Assembly: GCF_004521985.1 (NCBI RefSeq)
Contig: NZ_SBHZ01000001.1
Location: forward strand, 124,001-188,000
DNA from: Ectopseudomonas khazarica
GTDB lineage: Bacteria > Pseudomonadota > Gammaproteobacteria > Pseudomonadales > Pseudomonadaceae
Length of the DNA stretch: 64,000 bases
Direction: 5' to 3'
Part shown: positions 1 through 7,359 of the stretch, in pieces
How positions within the stretch are numbered: position 1 is the stretch's first letter
Layout: every line of letters begins with the position of its first letter
The notes under the pieces: generated by a model
What the model was told of the DNA's origin: nothing
The model's database searches: none
The model's input: the letters and a program-made list of their open reading frames with translations, nothing else
Position numbers and translations under genes: made by a program

Positions 1-926
1 AGGAAGTTGGCCTTGCTCACCATCGCCGGGCCGAAGTCACGGGCGATGGCGTTGTCCAGCCACTGCAGCACCTCGCGGTCGAGCTGTTCGATGAGGCTGG
101 CGTGCGCCTGGGCCTTCAGCTCGCGGGCCTGTTTCTCCTCGTCGGTCTGCGCACGCGACAGCGGGCGGCTGTTGTTGTAGGCGCTGATCTCGGCGTTGCG
201 CACCTCGGTCAGTTGCTGGGCGATGCGCTGCACCAGGTCGACCGGCAGGGTGGCCATGCGCGGCGCCAGTTGCTCGGCGAACGCGCGGAAACGTTGGTTG
301 CGCGCCTCGCCGAGAAAATCGTAGTAGCGGTACACGGCGCGCGGGTCGCTTTCCACCGCCAGGCGGAACCATCTGTCCGCAGACTCGGTGTCACCGGCAC
401 GGGCCGCCGCGACGGCGCGGTAGAGCGGGGCGTGGCAATACACCAGACAGGCGCGGTCATAGAGGTCGATCAACTGCGTGACTTGTGCCGCGTCGAACAG
501 CTCGGGAAAGACCAGGAACACTTCCAGGCGGGTGTCGACGCTGATGAAGTCGCGCCCGGCCTTGAAACGCTGCAGCGCCTGCTCCATGTAGGCGCGGTTG
601 GCCTGTTGCCAGCGCGGCTTGTAGTCCACCAGGCGCGCCAGTGGCACCAGTGCGCCGATATCGCCGCGGCCCTCGGCGAAGGCCTGCTTGAACAGTTCGA
701 TGGCGCGTGCGGTGTTTGCCGGGCTGCGGCTTGCCAGCACTTCGCCGAGCAGTCGCGTCGCGCCCAGGTCGCCACGGGCGGCCAGGGCACGCAGGTCCTC
801 CTCCACTGGCGCCAGGTTGTCCTGGAACAGCGCGTAGCGAATCTGTTCGAGGCTGCGGGCCGCCTGCGCCGGTCCGGCGATGGCCAGGGACAGGGCAGTG
901 GTGCACAGGAGCGATCTGAGCGACAT
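1..926 (-). CDS. algK: AlgK, alginate export TPR protein (3' end outside window)
   Basis: AlgK is the periplasmic TPR/Sel1-repeat scaffold that links the alginate polymerase to the outer-membrane porin AlgE. The ATG at 926 lies 7 bases after the alg44 stop, the usual alg44-algK arrangement. The product begins MSLRSLLCTTALSLAIAGPA and continues with helical repeats rich in Ala and Leu (such as RLLGEVLASRSPANTARAIE) typical of TPR-like units; about 308 residues are visible before the window edge. Characterised AlgK of P. aeruginosa is a lipoprotein. Here I see a signal peptide ending in a plain AQA-A site and no lipobox cysteine at the cleavage point; the only nearby cysteine, Cys8, sits too early. 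Identity rests mainly on operon position plus the repeat character. Confidence 0.85.
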   Translation of the reverse strand, partial: MSLRSLLCTTALSLAIAGPAQAARSLEQIRYALFQDNLAPVEEDLRALAARGDLGATRLLGEVLASRSPANTARAIELFKQAFAEGRGDIGALVPLARLVDYKPRWQQANRAYMEQALQRFKAGRDFISVDTRLEVFLVFPELFDAAQVTQLIDLYDRACLVYCHAPLYRAVAAARAGDTESADRWFRLAVESDPRAVYRYYDFLGEARNQRFRAFAEQLAPRMATLPVDLVQRIAQQLTEVRNAEISAYNNSRPLSRAQTDEEKQARELKAQAHASLIEQLDREVLQWLDNAIARDFGPAMVSKANF

Positions 927-933
927 GGTGACC

Positions 934-2079
934 TCAGAATGTCCAGCGCAGGGGCAGGCCGAGCTTGAACTCGACGGCGGCCGGCAGTTGATAGGCGCTG
1001 AGCGGCAGCGGGTGATCCGGCTCGATGGTCAGCTCGACCATCTGCCGCTGGTCGTCCACGCGACTGGAAACGATCTCGCCGGAGAAGGTGTCGTTGCTGC
1101 CCAGTACACGCATCTCCACCGCACGAACCCGCTCGAGCTTGTCCATGCGCTCGAAAGGAACGCTGGCCTTGATGTTCAGTGGCTGGTCCTGCGGCAGCAG
1201 ATGGACCAGCTCCTGCTGCTTGTAGGCGAAGCCGTCCAGGCGCGGTGCAGGGAAGTAGAGGCTGCAGTTGCACGGGCTGGCGATCACCGTTTCCACCGTG
1301 ACCCGACCCAGCAGGGCGGCGACATCCTGCTCGCTGAGGTCGCCCAGTGCGGCGATGTCGGCGGGGCTGGTGAGGCTGCTGGCCAGTTGCGTGGAGACGC
1401 TGGCCAGTGGTTGCCCGGTGCTGACGCTGGTCTGCTCGGCGCCGATCAGGTAACGCAGGTTGCCGTTCTCCGGCATGCTGACGATGTAGGCGTTGGCACC
1501 GACGACCGCTTGCGCGGCAGGCATCTGGAAGAACAGCAGGTAGCTCTTGTAGACGATCAGGGTCACTGCGGCGGCGCCGGCGCAGAAGAACAGCAGCGAA
1601 CCGAGGGCCGCCTTCAGGCGCTCTGCGGGCGTGCGTGCGCTGGCCTGCTTGGTCTTGCGCTCCTTGATGTAGTTCTCGCGCTGCATGACGTTGAACAGGC
1701 CGTTGATGTCGGCGATGTCGCCGGACATGTAGGCGGAGATGATGTAGCGCAGGATGTCGCGCTTCTGCCGGTCGAGCTCGACGAACTCGGCGCCGACTTC
1801 GCGGCCGCGCTGCGAGACGATCTTCAGCTTGGTATCGATGTTCAGGTCGACCGTGTGCAGGTTCAGCTTGATCGAGCCGTTGAACAGGCTGCCGATCTTC
1901 AGCGGCTGATCCAGCAGCAGGCCGATTCCGCCCAGGGAAATGTCCTGGATCTCGCACTCCAGTTCCTTGATGCCGTTGCCTGCCAGGGTCAGGCGGGCAG
2001 GGATCTTGGCGCGAACGAACTGGCGTTCATCGATCGCTTCATGAACAACGTTTGCAGGTAGGACAGTGGTGCTACTCAT
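934..2079 (-). CDS. alg44: Alg44, c-di-GMP-binding alginate co-polymerase
   Basis: Alg44 is the inner-membrane partner of the Alg8 glycosyltransferase. It binds cyclic-di-GMP through a cytoplasmic PilZ domain and so switches on alginate polymerisation. The 381-residue product has the PilZ hallmarks near the N-terminus: Arg19-x3-Arg23 (RQFVR) and D46-x-S48 followed by GG (DISLGG). A single transmembrane segment follows (about residues 155-180, LLFFCAGAAAVTLIV), then a periplasmic membrane-fusion-like domain to the C-terminus. The ATG at 2079 starts 17 bases after the alg8 stop. Length is close to the family's roughly 390 residues. All c-di-GMP-binding positions I can recognise are intact, so regulation by c-di-GMP is expected. 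Confidence 0.95.
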   Translation of the reverse strand: MSSTTVLPANVVHEAIDERQFVRAKIPARLTLAGNGIKELECEIQDISLGGIGLLLDQPLKIGSLFNGSIKLNLHTVDLNIDTKLKIVSQRGREVGAEFVELDRQKRDILRYIISAYMSGDIADINGLFNVMQRENYIKERKTKQASARTPAERLKAALGSLLFFCAGAAAVTLIVYKSYLLFFQMPAAQAVVGANAYIVSMPENGNLRYLIGAEQTSVSTGQPLASVSTQLASSLTSPADIAALGDLSEQDVAALLGRVTVETVIASPCNCSLYFPAPRLDGFAYKQQELVHLLPQDQPLNIKASVPFERMDKLERVRAVEMRVLGSNDTFSGEIVSSRVDDQRQMVELTIEPDHPLPLSAYQLPAAVEFKLGLPLRWTF

Positions 2080-2096
2080 AGCATTCGCGCCTTTGC

Positions 2097-3629
2097 TTAG
2101 GGTTGCGTGAGTTCCAACAGGACCGAGATGACCCCGAAGAAAATGGCGATGGAGGACAGCAACATGGTCTTCGAGGTCCAGCGGTTGAGCGCCGCATCGA
2201 AGCTGACGTTGCCGTTGCTGATCGTGGTCTTCTGCCGCGTCCAGCTCTGCTGGTCCATGTGGAACATGGTGTAAACCTTCATCACCGAGCCGACGATCTG
2301 GTTGTAATAGAGAACGAAGGGGTACATCGGATCGACCGGGTGCTGGGTGAAGAAGAACAGCAGCGTCACCAGGGTCCGCGACAGCAGCACCCAGAACAGG
2401 TAGATCAGCAGGTACTGCACGCCGAACAGCAGGCCGGCCACCACCGAGGCGCTGAGGCCCATCAGGCAGGTCCACATGGACACGCGCTGGTCGTAGAGCA
2501 CGTACATGGTGAACAGGCCGAGGCGATCGAGGCCCAGCAGGCGGGTCGCGCGGAAGTTCTGCCGCAGCGAGTTGCCGTACCAGCGATACATCAGCTGCCG
2601 CGTGGCGCGCAGGAAGCTGTTGTCTGGCGGGTGCTCGACGGTCAGGGTATGGCTGTCCGGCACGTAGAAGGTGTCCCAGCCGGCGCGCATCAGGCTGAAC
2701 CAGGAGGACTTGTCGTCGCCGGTGAGAAACTGGAAACGGCCCAGGCGCCAGTGGTCGAGGAAGTCCGCCTCGACGTCCTTGATGAACGCCGGGTCGGTCA
2801 TCACGCTGGCGCGGAAGAACGACAGGCGCCCGGTCATGGTCAGCACGCGCTTGCTCAGCGCCATCGAGCACATGTTGATGTGCCGCTGGACGAAGCGCAT
2901 GGTGTGCCACTCCTGCATCAGCCTGCTGCCTTCCACCTCGCAGAACTCGTTGGTGGTGATGCCGCCGACGCTGGGCAGGTAGGCGAACAGGGTGACGGCG
3001 CGCTCCACGCAGCCCGGCAGCATCATGGTGTCGCCGTCGACCACACCGACCACGGCGTTTTCCAGTGGCATCTGCCGTGACAGGGCGCGGAAGGCGTGGG
3101 CCAGGCCGTCGCGTTTGCCGGTGCCGCGAGCCCGCACGATGACCAGCTTGATGTCGTCGCGATCACGCACCTCCTGGCGCATGATGTCCTTGATGAAGTT
3201 CTCGTCACCCTTCTCCACGATGGAAGCGATGATGGTGCAGGGCACCGGCATGCGCTGCACTTCCTGGAACACCGACTGGTAGACCTTGAACGTGGTGTGC
3301 GTCGGGATGCGGAAGCTGGTCACCACCATGAACATATGGTCGGGCAGGGCGGCGTCGCCCATGCGCTCGACGGCCTTGCGCATGCGCGGAAACCGCCAGT
3401 GCAGGAAGTACATGCCACGCAGGTAGTGGGTCGCGGCGTTGCCGTAGCGCCACATGCCCAGGGCTCCGATCAGGAAGATGAACTTCTGGTGCGACGGGTC
3501 CAGGTAGCTGGGGTCGACCATCTCCGAGGCGAGCGCGATCAGTGCGATCAGGCAGAGCCAACCGCACAGTTTGCCGAGGCCGGGCGAGGCCTCGAACCAC
3601 CCCAGAGGTGCTGTTAAATGCCTGAGCAT
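2097..3629 (-). CDS. alg8: Alg8, alginate polymerase (GT2 glycosyltransferase)
   Basis: Alg8 is the membrane-embedded family 2 glycosyltransferase that polymerises GDP-mannuronate into polymannuronate. The 510-residue product has N-terminal membrane segments, a cytoplasmic catalytic domain with a DxD-type site (VVDGDTMML), a TGDDKSSWF element where a catalytic aspartate is expected, a Q..RW-like segment (RQLMYRWYGNSLRQN), and several C-terminal transmembrane helices (LLIYLFWVLLSRTLVTLLF). I chose the ATG at 3629 because it has a strong GGAGGAAG ribosome-binding site. The open frame continues upstream to 3869, but that extension is a shadow of the preceding gene. It is followed closely by alg44, with which it forms the polymerase complex. 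Confidence 0.95.
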   Translation of the reverse strand: MLRHLTAPLGWFEASPGLGKLCGWLCLIALIALASEMVDPSYLDPSHQKFIFLIGALGMWRYGNAATHYLRGMYFLHWRFPRMRKAVERMGDAALPDHMFMVVTSFRIPTHTTFKVYQSVFQEVQRMPVPCTIIASIVEKGDENFIKDIMRQEVRDRDDIKLVIVRARGTGKRDGLAHAFRALSRQMPLENAVVGVVDGDTMMLPGCVERAVTLFAYLPSVGGITTNEFCEVEGSRLMQEWHTMRFVQRHINMCSMALSKRVLTMTGRLSFFRASVMTDPAFIKDVEADFLDHWRLGRFQFLTGDDKSSWFSLMRAGWDTFYVPDSHTLTVEHPPDNSFLRATRQLMYRWYGNSLRQNFRATRLLGLDRLGLFTMYVLYDQRVSMWTCLMGLSASVVAGLLFGVQYLLIYLFWVLLSRTLVTLLFFFTQHPVDPMYPFVLYYNQIVGSVMKVYTMFHMDQQSWTRQKTTISNGNVSFDAALNRWTSKTMLLSSIAIFFGVISVLLELTQP

Positions 3630-3675
3630 GGGCGTGCTTCCTCCATTGAAGCCGTGTGGGCACGTCTTGCCGCTA

Positions 3676-5106
3676 TCAGTTGATCGTGACGTCGTCGGTG
3701 CGGCCGTAGACATCCTCGAAACGCTCGATGTCGTCCTCGCCCAGGTAGCTGCCCGACTGGACCTCGATGATCTCCAGGGGGATCTTGCCGGGGTTGGCCA
3801 GGCGGTGAATGGCGGCGATGGGGATGTAGGTCGACTGGTTTTCCCAGAGCAGGAAGGTCTTGTCGTCACAGGTCACGCGGGCCGTGCCGGATACCACGAT
3901 CCAGTGCTCGGCGCGGTGGTGGTGCTTCTGCAGGGAGAGGCTGGCGCCCGGTTTCACCACGATGCGCTTGACCTGGAAGCGGTTGCCGCTGTCGAGCGAG
4001 TCGTAGCTGCCCCAGGGGCGGTAGACCTGGCAGTGGCTGTTCGCCTCGCTGCGGCCCTTGCAGGTCAGCTGGTTGACCAGCTGCTTGACGTCCTGCACCC
4101 GGTCCTTGTGGGCGACCATCACGGCGTCCTTGGTCTCGACCACCACCACGTCGTCCAGGCCGACCAGGGTCACCAGCTTGCTCTGGCTGTGCGCCAGGCA
4201 GTTGTGGCTGTCGTGCAGCATCACGTCGCCGGACTGGCAGTTGCCGTCGCCGTCCTTGTCCTGGACGTCCCACAGCGCCGACCACGAGCCGACGTCGTTC
4301 CAGCCGGCACACAGCGGCACCACACAGGCGCGGTCGGTCTTCTCCATCACGGCGTAGTCGATGGAGTTGTCGGGGCAGCACTCGAACGCGCTCGGGTCGA
4401 TGCGGATGAACTGCAGGTCGTGGGTGCTGCGGCTCAGCGCCAGCTGGCAGGTGTCATAGATGTCCGGGTCGTGGCGCTGCAGTTCCTCGAGGTAGCGGCT
4501 GCAGCGGAACAGGAACATACCACTGTTCCAGACGTAGTCGCCCTGGGCCACGAATTCGCAGGCCGTCTCCAGGTCGGGCTTCTCGACGAAGGCCTCGACC
4601 GCCAGTACGCCCTGCGGAAGTTCGCACGCATCACGTCCGGTCTTGATGTAGCCATAGCCGGTCTCGGGGCGCTCGGCAGGTACGCCGAACAGCACCATCG
4701 CACCCTGTTCCGCTGCGTTGCGGGCCACGGCGAGGGCCTTGTGGAACACCTCGACATCCTCGATCACATGGTCCGCCGGCAGTACCAGCAGCAGTTCGTC
4801 CCGGCCCTCGGCCAGCAGGTGCATGGCGGCGATGGCGACCGCAGGTGCGGTATTGCGGCCGAAGGGCTCCAGCAGGATGGTCTGGGCTTCGTGGCCGATG
4901 CTCGCCAGCTGTTCGCTGACGATGAAGCGGTGTTCCTCGTTGCACACCACGATGGGCTTGCTCATGCCGTCGAACGCCAGGCGCCCGATGGTCTGCTGGA
5001 GCATCGTCTCGTTGCCGGTGAGGGCGAGAAACTGCTTGGGGTACTGCTTGCGGGACAGGGGCCAGAGGCGAGAGCCACTGCCGCCAGACAAAATCAGGGG
5101 AATCAT
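3676..5106 (-). CDS. algA: Bifunctional mannose-1-phosphate guanylyltransferase / mannose-6-phosphate isomerase (AlgA/PslB type)
   Basis: This enzyme makes GDP-mannose, the precursor that AlgD oxidises: it isomerises fructose-6-P to mannose-6-P and joins mannose-1-P to GTP. The 476-residue protein opens with the nucleotidyltransferase signature LSGGSGSRLWPLSR and PKQFL. It carries FVEKPDL in the middle and ends with a type II phosphomannose isomerase cupin (RPWGSYDSLD, VKPGASLSLQKHHHRAEHW). The start at 5106 gives the canonical MIPLILSGG N-terminus. In the classical P. aeruginosa operon algA is the last gene; here an algA-type gene sits second, between algD and alg8. It may be an extra copy (a PslB-like paralogue) or a relocated algA; the distal operon is not visible, so I cannot decide. 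Confidence 0.93.
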   Translation of the reverse strand: MIPLILSGGSGSRLWPLSRKQYPKQFLALTGNETMLQQTIGRLAFDGMSKPIVVCNEEHRFIVSEQLASIGHEAQTILLEPFGRNTAPAVAIAAMHLLAEGRDELLLVLPADHVIEDVEVFHKALAVARNAAEQGAMVLFGVPAERPETGYGYIKTGRDACELPQGVLAVEAFVEKPDLETACEFVAQGDYVWNSGMFLFRCSRYLEELQRHDPDIYDTCQLALSRSTHDLQFIRIDPSAFECCPDNSIDYAVMEKTDRACVVPLCAGWNDVGSWSALWDVQDKDGDGNCQSGDVMLHDSHNCLAHSQSKLVTLVGLDDVVVVETKDAVMVAHKDRVQDVKQLVNQLTCKGRSEANSHCQVYRPWGSYDSLDSGNRFQVKRIVVKPGASLSLQKHHHRAEHWIVVSGTARVTCDDKTFLLWENQSTYIPIAAIHRLANPGKIPLEIIEVQSGSYLGEDDIERFEDVYGRTDDVTIN

Positions 5107-5218
5107 GCTGTCACTCCGTGTAAACACCGATTCAGGGCTATTGGCAGGAAACCGGCATGCGCCGTAACCAATCGAACGGCACCGCACCGGTGCCACCGCT
5201 GTTCTTGTTAGCGTGCGC

Positions 5219-6529
5219 TTACCAGCAGATGCCTTCCCTGTTGGCTTGAGTGGCGTGTTCCATGAATCCGACCAGGTCGACGATCTGCTTGTCGTCACCG
5301 ATGCCCTTCACGACATCGGCGAAGCGTGGCTCGCCATTGCCGACGATCAGCACATCGGAGGCTGCGACCACATCGTCCAGCTCCTTGCACAGCAGCGAGG
5401 AGACGTGCGGGATCTTCGACTCGATGTAGTCCTTGTTGGCGCCGAAGACCCGTGCGTATTCGACGTTGCTGTCGAAGATCTTCAGCTCGTAGCCCTTGCC
5501 GATGAGCATCTCGGCCAGCTCCACCAGCGGGCTTTCACGCAGGTCGTCGGTGCCGGCCTTGAAGCTCAGGCCGAGCAGGCCGATGCGGCGCTTGTCGTAG
5601 CCCGTGACGATGTCGAAGGCCTTCTTCACCTGAGCGGCGTTGCTGCGCATCAGCGAGCCGATCAGCGGCGCCTCGACGTCCAGGCTGCCGGCGCGGTAGG
5701 AGAGGGCGCGCACATCCTTGGGCAGGCAGGAGCCGCCGAAGGCGAAGCCGGGCTTCATGTAGTACTTGGAGAGGTTGAGCTTGTGGTCCTGGCAGATCAC
5801 GTCCATCACTTCGCGACCATCGACGCCGGCGGCCTTGGCGATGTTGCCGATCTCGTTGGCGAAGGTGACCTTGGCCGCATGCCAGACGTTGCAGGTGTAT
5901 TTGATCATCTCGGCGACTTCGATCGACTTGCGGATGATCGGTGCGTCGAGTTCGCTGTAGAGCTCTTGCAGCAGGTCGCCGGACTGTTCGTCCAGTTCGC
6001 CGATGACGGTCATCGCCGGGAAGTCGTAGTCCTTGATCGCCGTGCTTTCACGGAGGAATTCCGGGTTGGTGGCCACGCCGAAGTCGACACCGGCTCGCTT
6101 GCCGGAGGCACTTTCGAGCAGCGGGATCACGACGTTCTTCACGGTGCCGGGCAGGACCGTACTGCGCACGACCACGGTGTGGCGCTCAGGCTTGTCGCGC
6201 AGGGCTGCACCAATCTGCTGGCACACCGACTCCATGTAGCCGAGGTCGAGGTCGCCATTGCGCTTGCTCGGCGTACCGACGGCAATGAACGACAGTTCGC
6301 TGGCCAGCACCGCAGCGCTGACGTCGGTGGTGCCGCGCAGCAGCCCGGAACGTACGCCGGCGTCGAGCAGTTCTTCCAGGCCAGGCTCGACGATGGGCGA
6401 CTTGCCCTGGTTGATCAGGTCGATCTTGGCCTGCGACACGTCCACGCCGACGACATCGTGACCACGGGCGGACAAGCAGCCAGCACAGACAGCCCCCACA
6501 TAGCCCAGTCCGAAAATACTGATACGCAT
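5219..6529 (-). CDS. algD: AlgD, GDP-mannose 6-dehydrogenase
   Basis: AlgD carries out the committed step of alginate synthesis, the four-electron NAD-dependent oxidation of GDP-mannose to GDP-mannuronate. The 436-residue length is that of the family. The N-terminus is a Rossmann dinucleotide-binding motif (GLGYVGAVCAG), the sugar-nucleotide region has GFAFGGSCLPKDV with the catalytic cysteine, and the C-terminal domain begins near SFKAGTDDLRESP. It is the first gene of the alg operon, transcribed away from the AT-rich region that ends near 7140, as expected because algD promoters carry most of the operon's regulation. A 112-base gap separates it from the algA-type gene. Confidence 0.97.
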   Translation of the reverse strand: MRISIFGLGYVGAVCAGCLSARGHDVVGVDVSQAKIDLINQGKSPIVEPGLEELLDAGVRSGLLRGTTDVSAAVLASELSFIAVGTPSKRNGDLDLGYMESVCQQIGAALRDKPERHTVVVRSTVLPGTVKNVVIPLLESASGKRAGVDFGVATNPEFLRESTAIKDYDFPAMTVIGELDEQSGDLLQELYSELDAPIIRKSIEVAEMIKYTCNVWHAAKVTFANEIGNIAKAAGVDGREVMDVICQDHKLNLSKYYMKPGFAFGGSCLPKDVRALSYRAGSLDVEAPLIGSLMRSNAAQVKKAFDIVTGYDKRRIGLLGLSFKAGTDDLRESPLVELAEMLIGKGYELKIFDSNVEYARVFGANKDYIESKIPHVSSLLCKELDDVVAASDVLIVGNGEPRFADVVKGIGDDKQIVDLVGFMEHATQANREGICW

Positions 6530-7077
6530 AGGTCCTTCTCCTTAATTAACTGAGTCGGTCAATTGCCGCTGCTGACCCTAATCCCTGTTTCATTGCGCCT
6601 GTATGAATCAACGGTTTATTTCCGTTGTATTCGGCTGGCTGGCTGAAAGTGCGCGGATATTAGCGTCGGCTGTTTTGCGCTTTCAAGCAAAACATGGACC
6701 TTATTTTTTTATTTTGTTTGTTTAATATTTTGTTATTTTTTTTATTATAAAAATCAATAACTTAAAGTTTGTGGTATTTATGTCGCCAAAAAAAAGTCGC
6801 ACATTTCCGCTGTGTTATTTTTATGGCGTCATAAAGTCGATGCTTTTCTGCGTGCTTATGTCGCACGCACTTCTGCGCTGTGCGCGTTAGTTGTGCAGGG
6901 TGTCTGTAATATCATTGCGATATGTCTGTGCGGTGGTTTTGCCTTCGCTGCGACGAAGTTGGCAATATCGAACTCGAACTGGCGGGCCGGCGCTGCCGGC
7001 CTCCGTGTTCTGTGAGGCAATGCCGGAAATTCAGGCTTGGCACAGTGCCACCGTCTGGACTACTCTCCGGTCACCGG
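6530..7077 (-). promoter_or_regulatory. AT-rich leader/promoter region upstream of algD
   Basis: This stretch has no convincing gene. Its striking feature is about 110 bases around 6695-6800 that are nearly all A/T (runs such as ttatttttttattttg and ttattttttttattataaaaa) inside a genome otherwise about 60-65% GC. In other pseudomonads the long algD upstream region binds AlgR, AmrZ and IHF and carries an AlgU-dependent promoter; by position this is that region. I looked for an AlgU promoter (GAACTT-N16/17-TCTGA on the minus strand) and AlgR sites and could not find one I would defend. Confidence 0.6.
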
Positions 7078-7128
7078 GCTAACGAAGTGGCCAACAGGCA
7101 GGATGCCGACCCCATACACTTCGTTAGC
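7078..7128. repeat. Long-loop inverted repeat
   Basis: Two perfectly complementary 12-base arms, gctaacgaagtg at 7078-7089 and cacttcgttagc at 7117-7128, are separated by 27 bases. The element lies between the efflux operon and the algD upstream region. It could be a protein-binding site or a structured transcript end; no T-run follows closely enough to call it a terminator. Confidence 0.6.
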
Positions 7129-7146
7129 TCGGTTTTCAGTTGCGTG

Positions 7147-7202
7147 GCCTGCAGATCGCCGGATCTGCAGGCAAAACAAAGCCCTCTCCTGGAGGGCTTT
7201 GT
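7147..7202 (-). terminator. Tandem hairpins, rho-independent terminator of the RND operon
   Basis: Two adjacent perfect 11-bp hairpins: gcctgcagatc/gatctgcaggc (7147-7172, 4-base loop) and acaaagccctc/gagggctttgt (7176-7186 / 7192-7202). Read on the minus strand the second stem is followed by TTTTG, giving a good intrinsic terminator downstream of the RND gene, whose stop is at 7360. It would insulate the efflux operon from algD. Confidence 0.8.
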
Positions 7203-7359
7203 CGTTTCTGCGGGGCGCTCGCGTTGCTGCGGTGGCGGAAAAAGGCGTCCTTGCCAGCTTTCCTTTCCCGCCCTTGAGCTGTCGTATCGATCAGCCTAGG
7301 CCAAGTCTGGCGTTTTGCCATGCAGTGGCCTGGTGCCGATAGCGCCTGCGCGCCTGGCC

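Noticed and set aside
6530..7140. An AlgU-type promoter or AlgR sites for algD
   Set aside because: Expected from related species, but no GAACTT-N16/17-TCTGA or AlgR consensus with acceptable spacing was found on the minus strand by eye.
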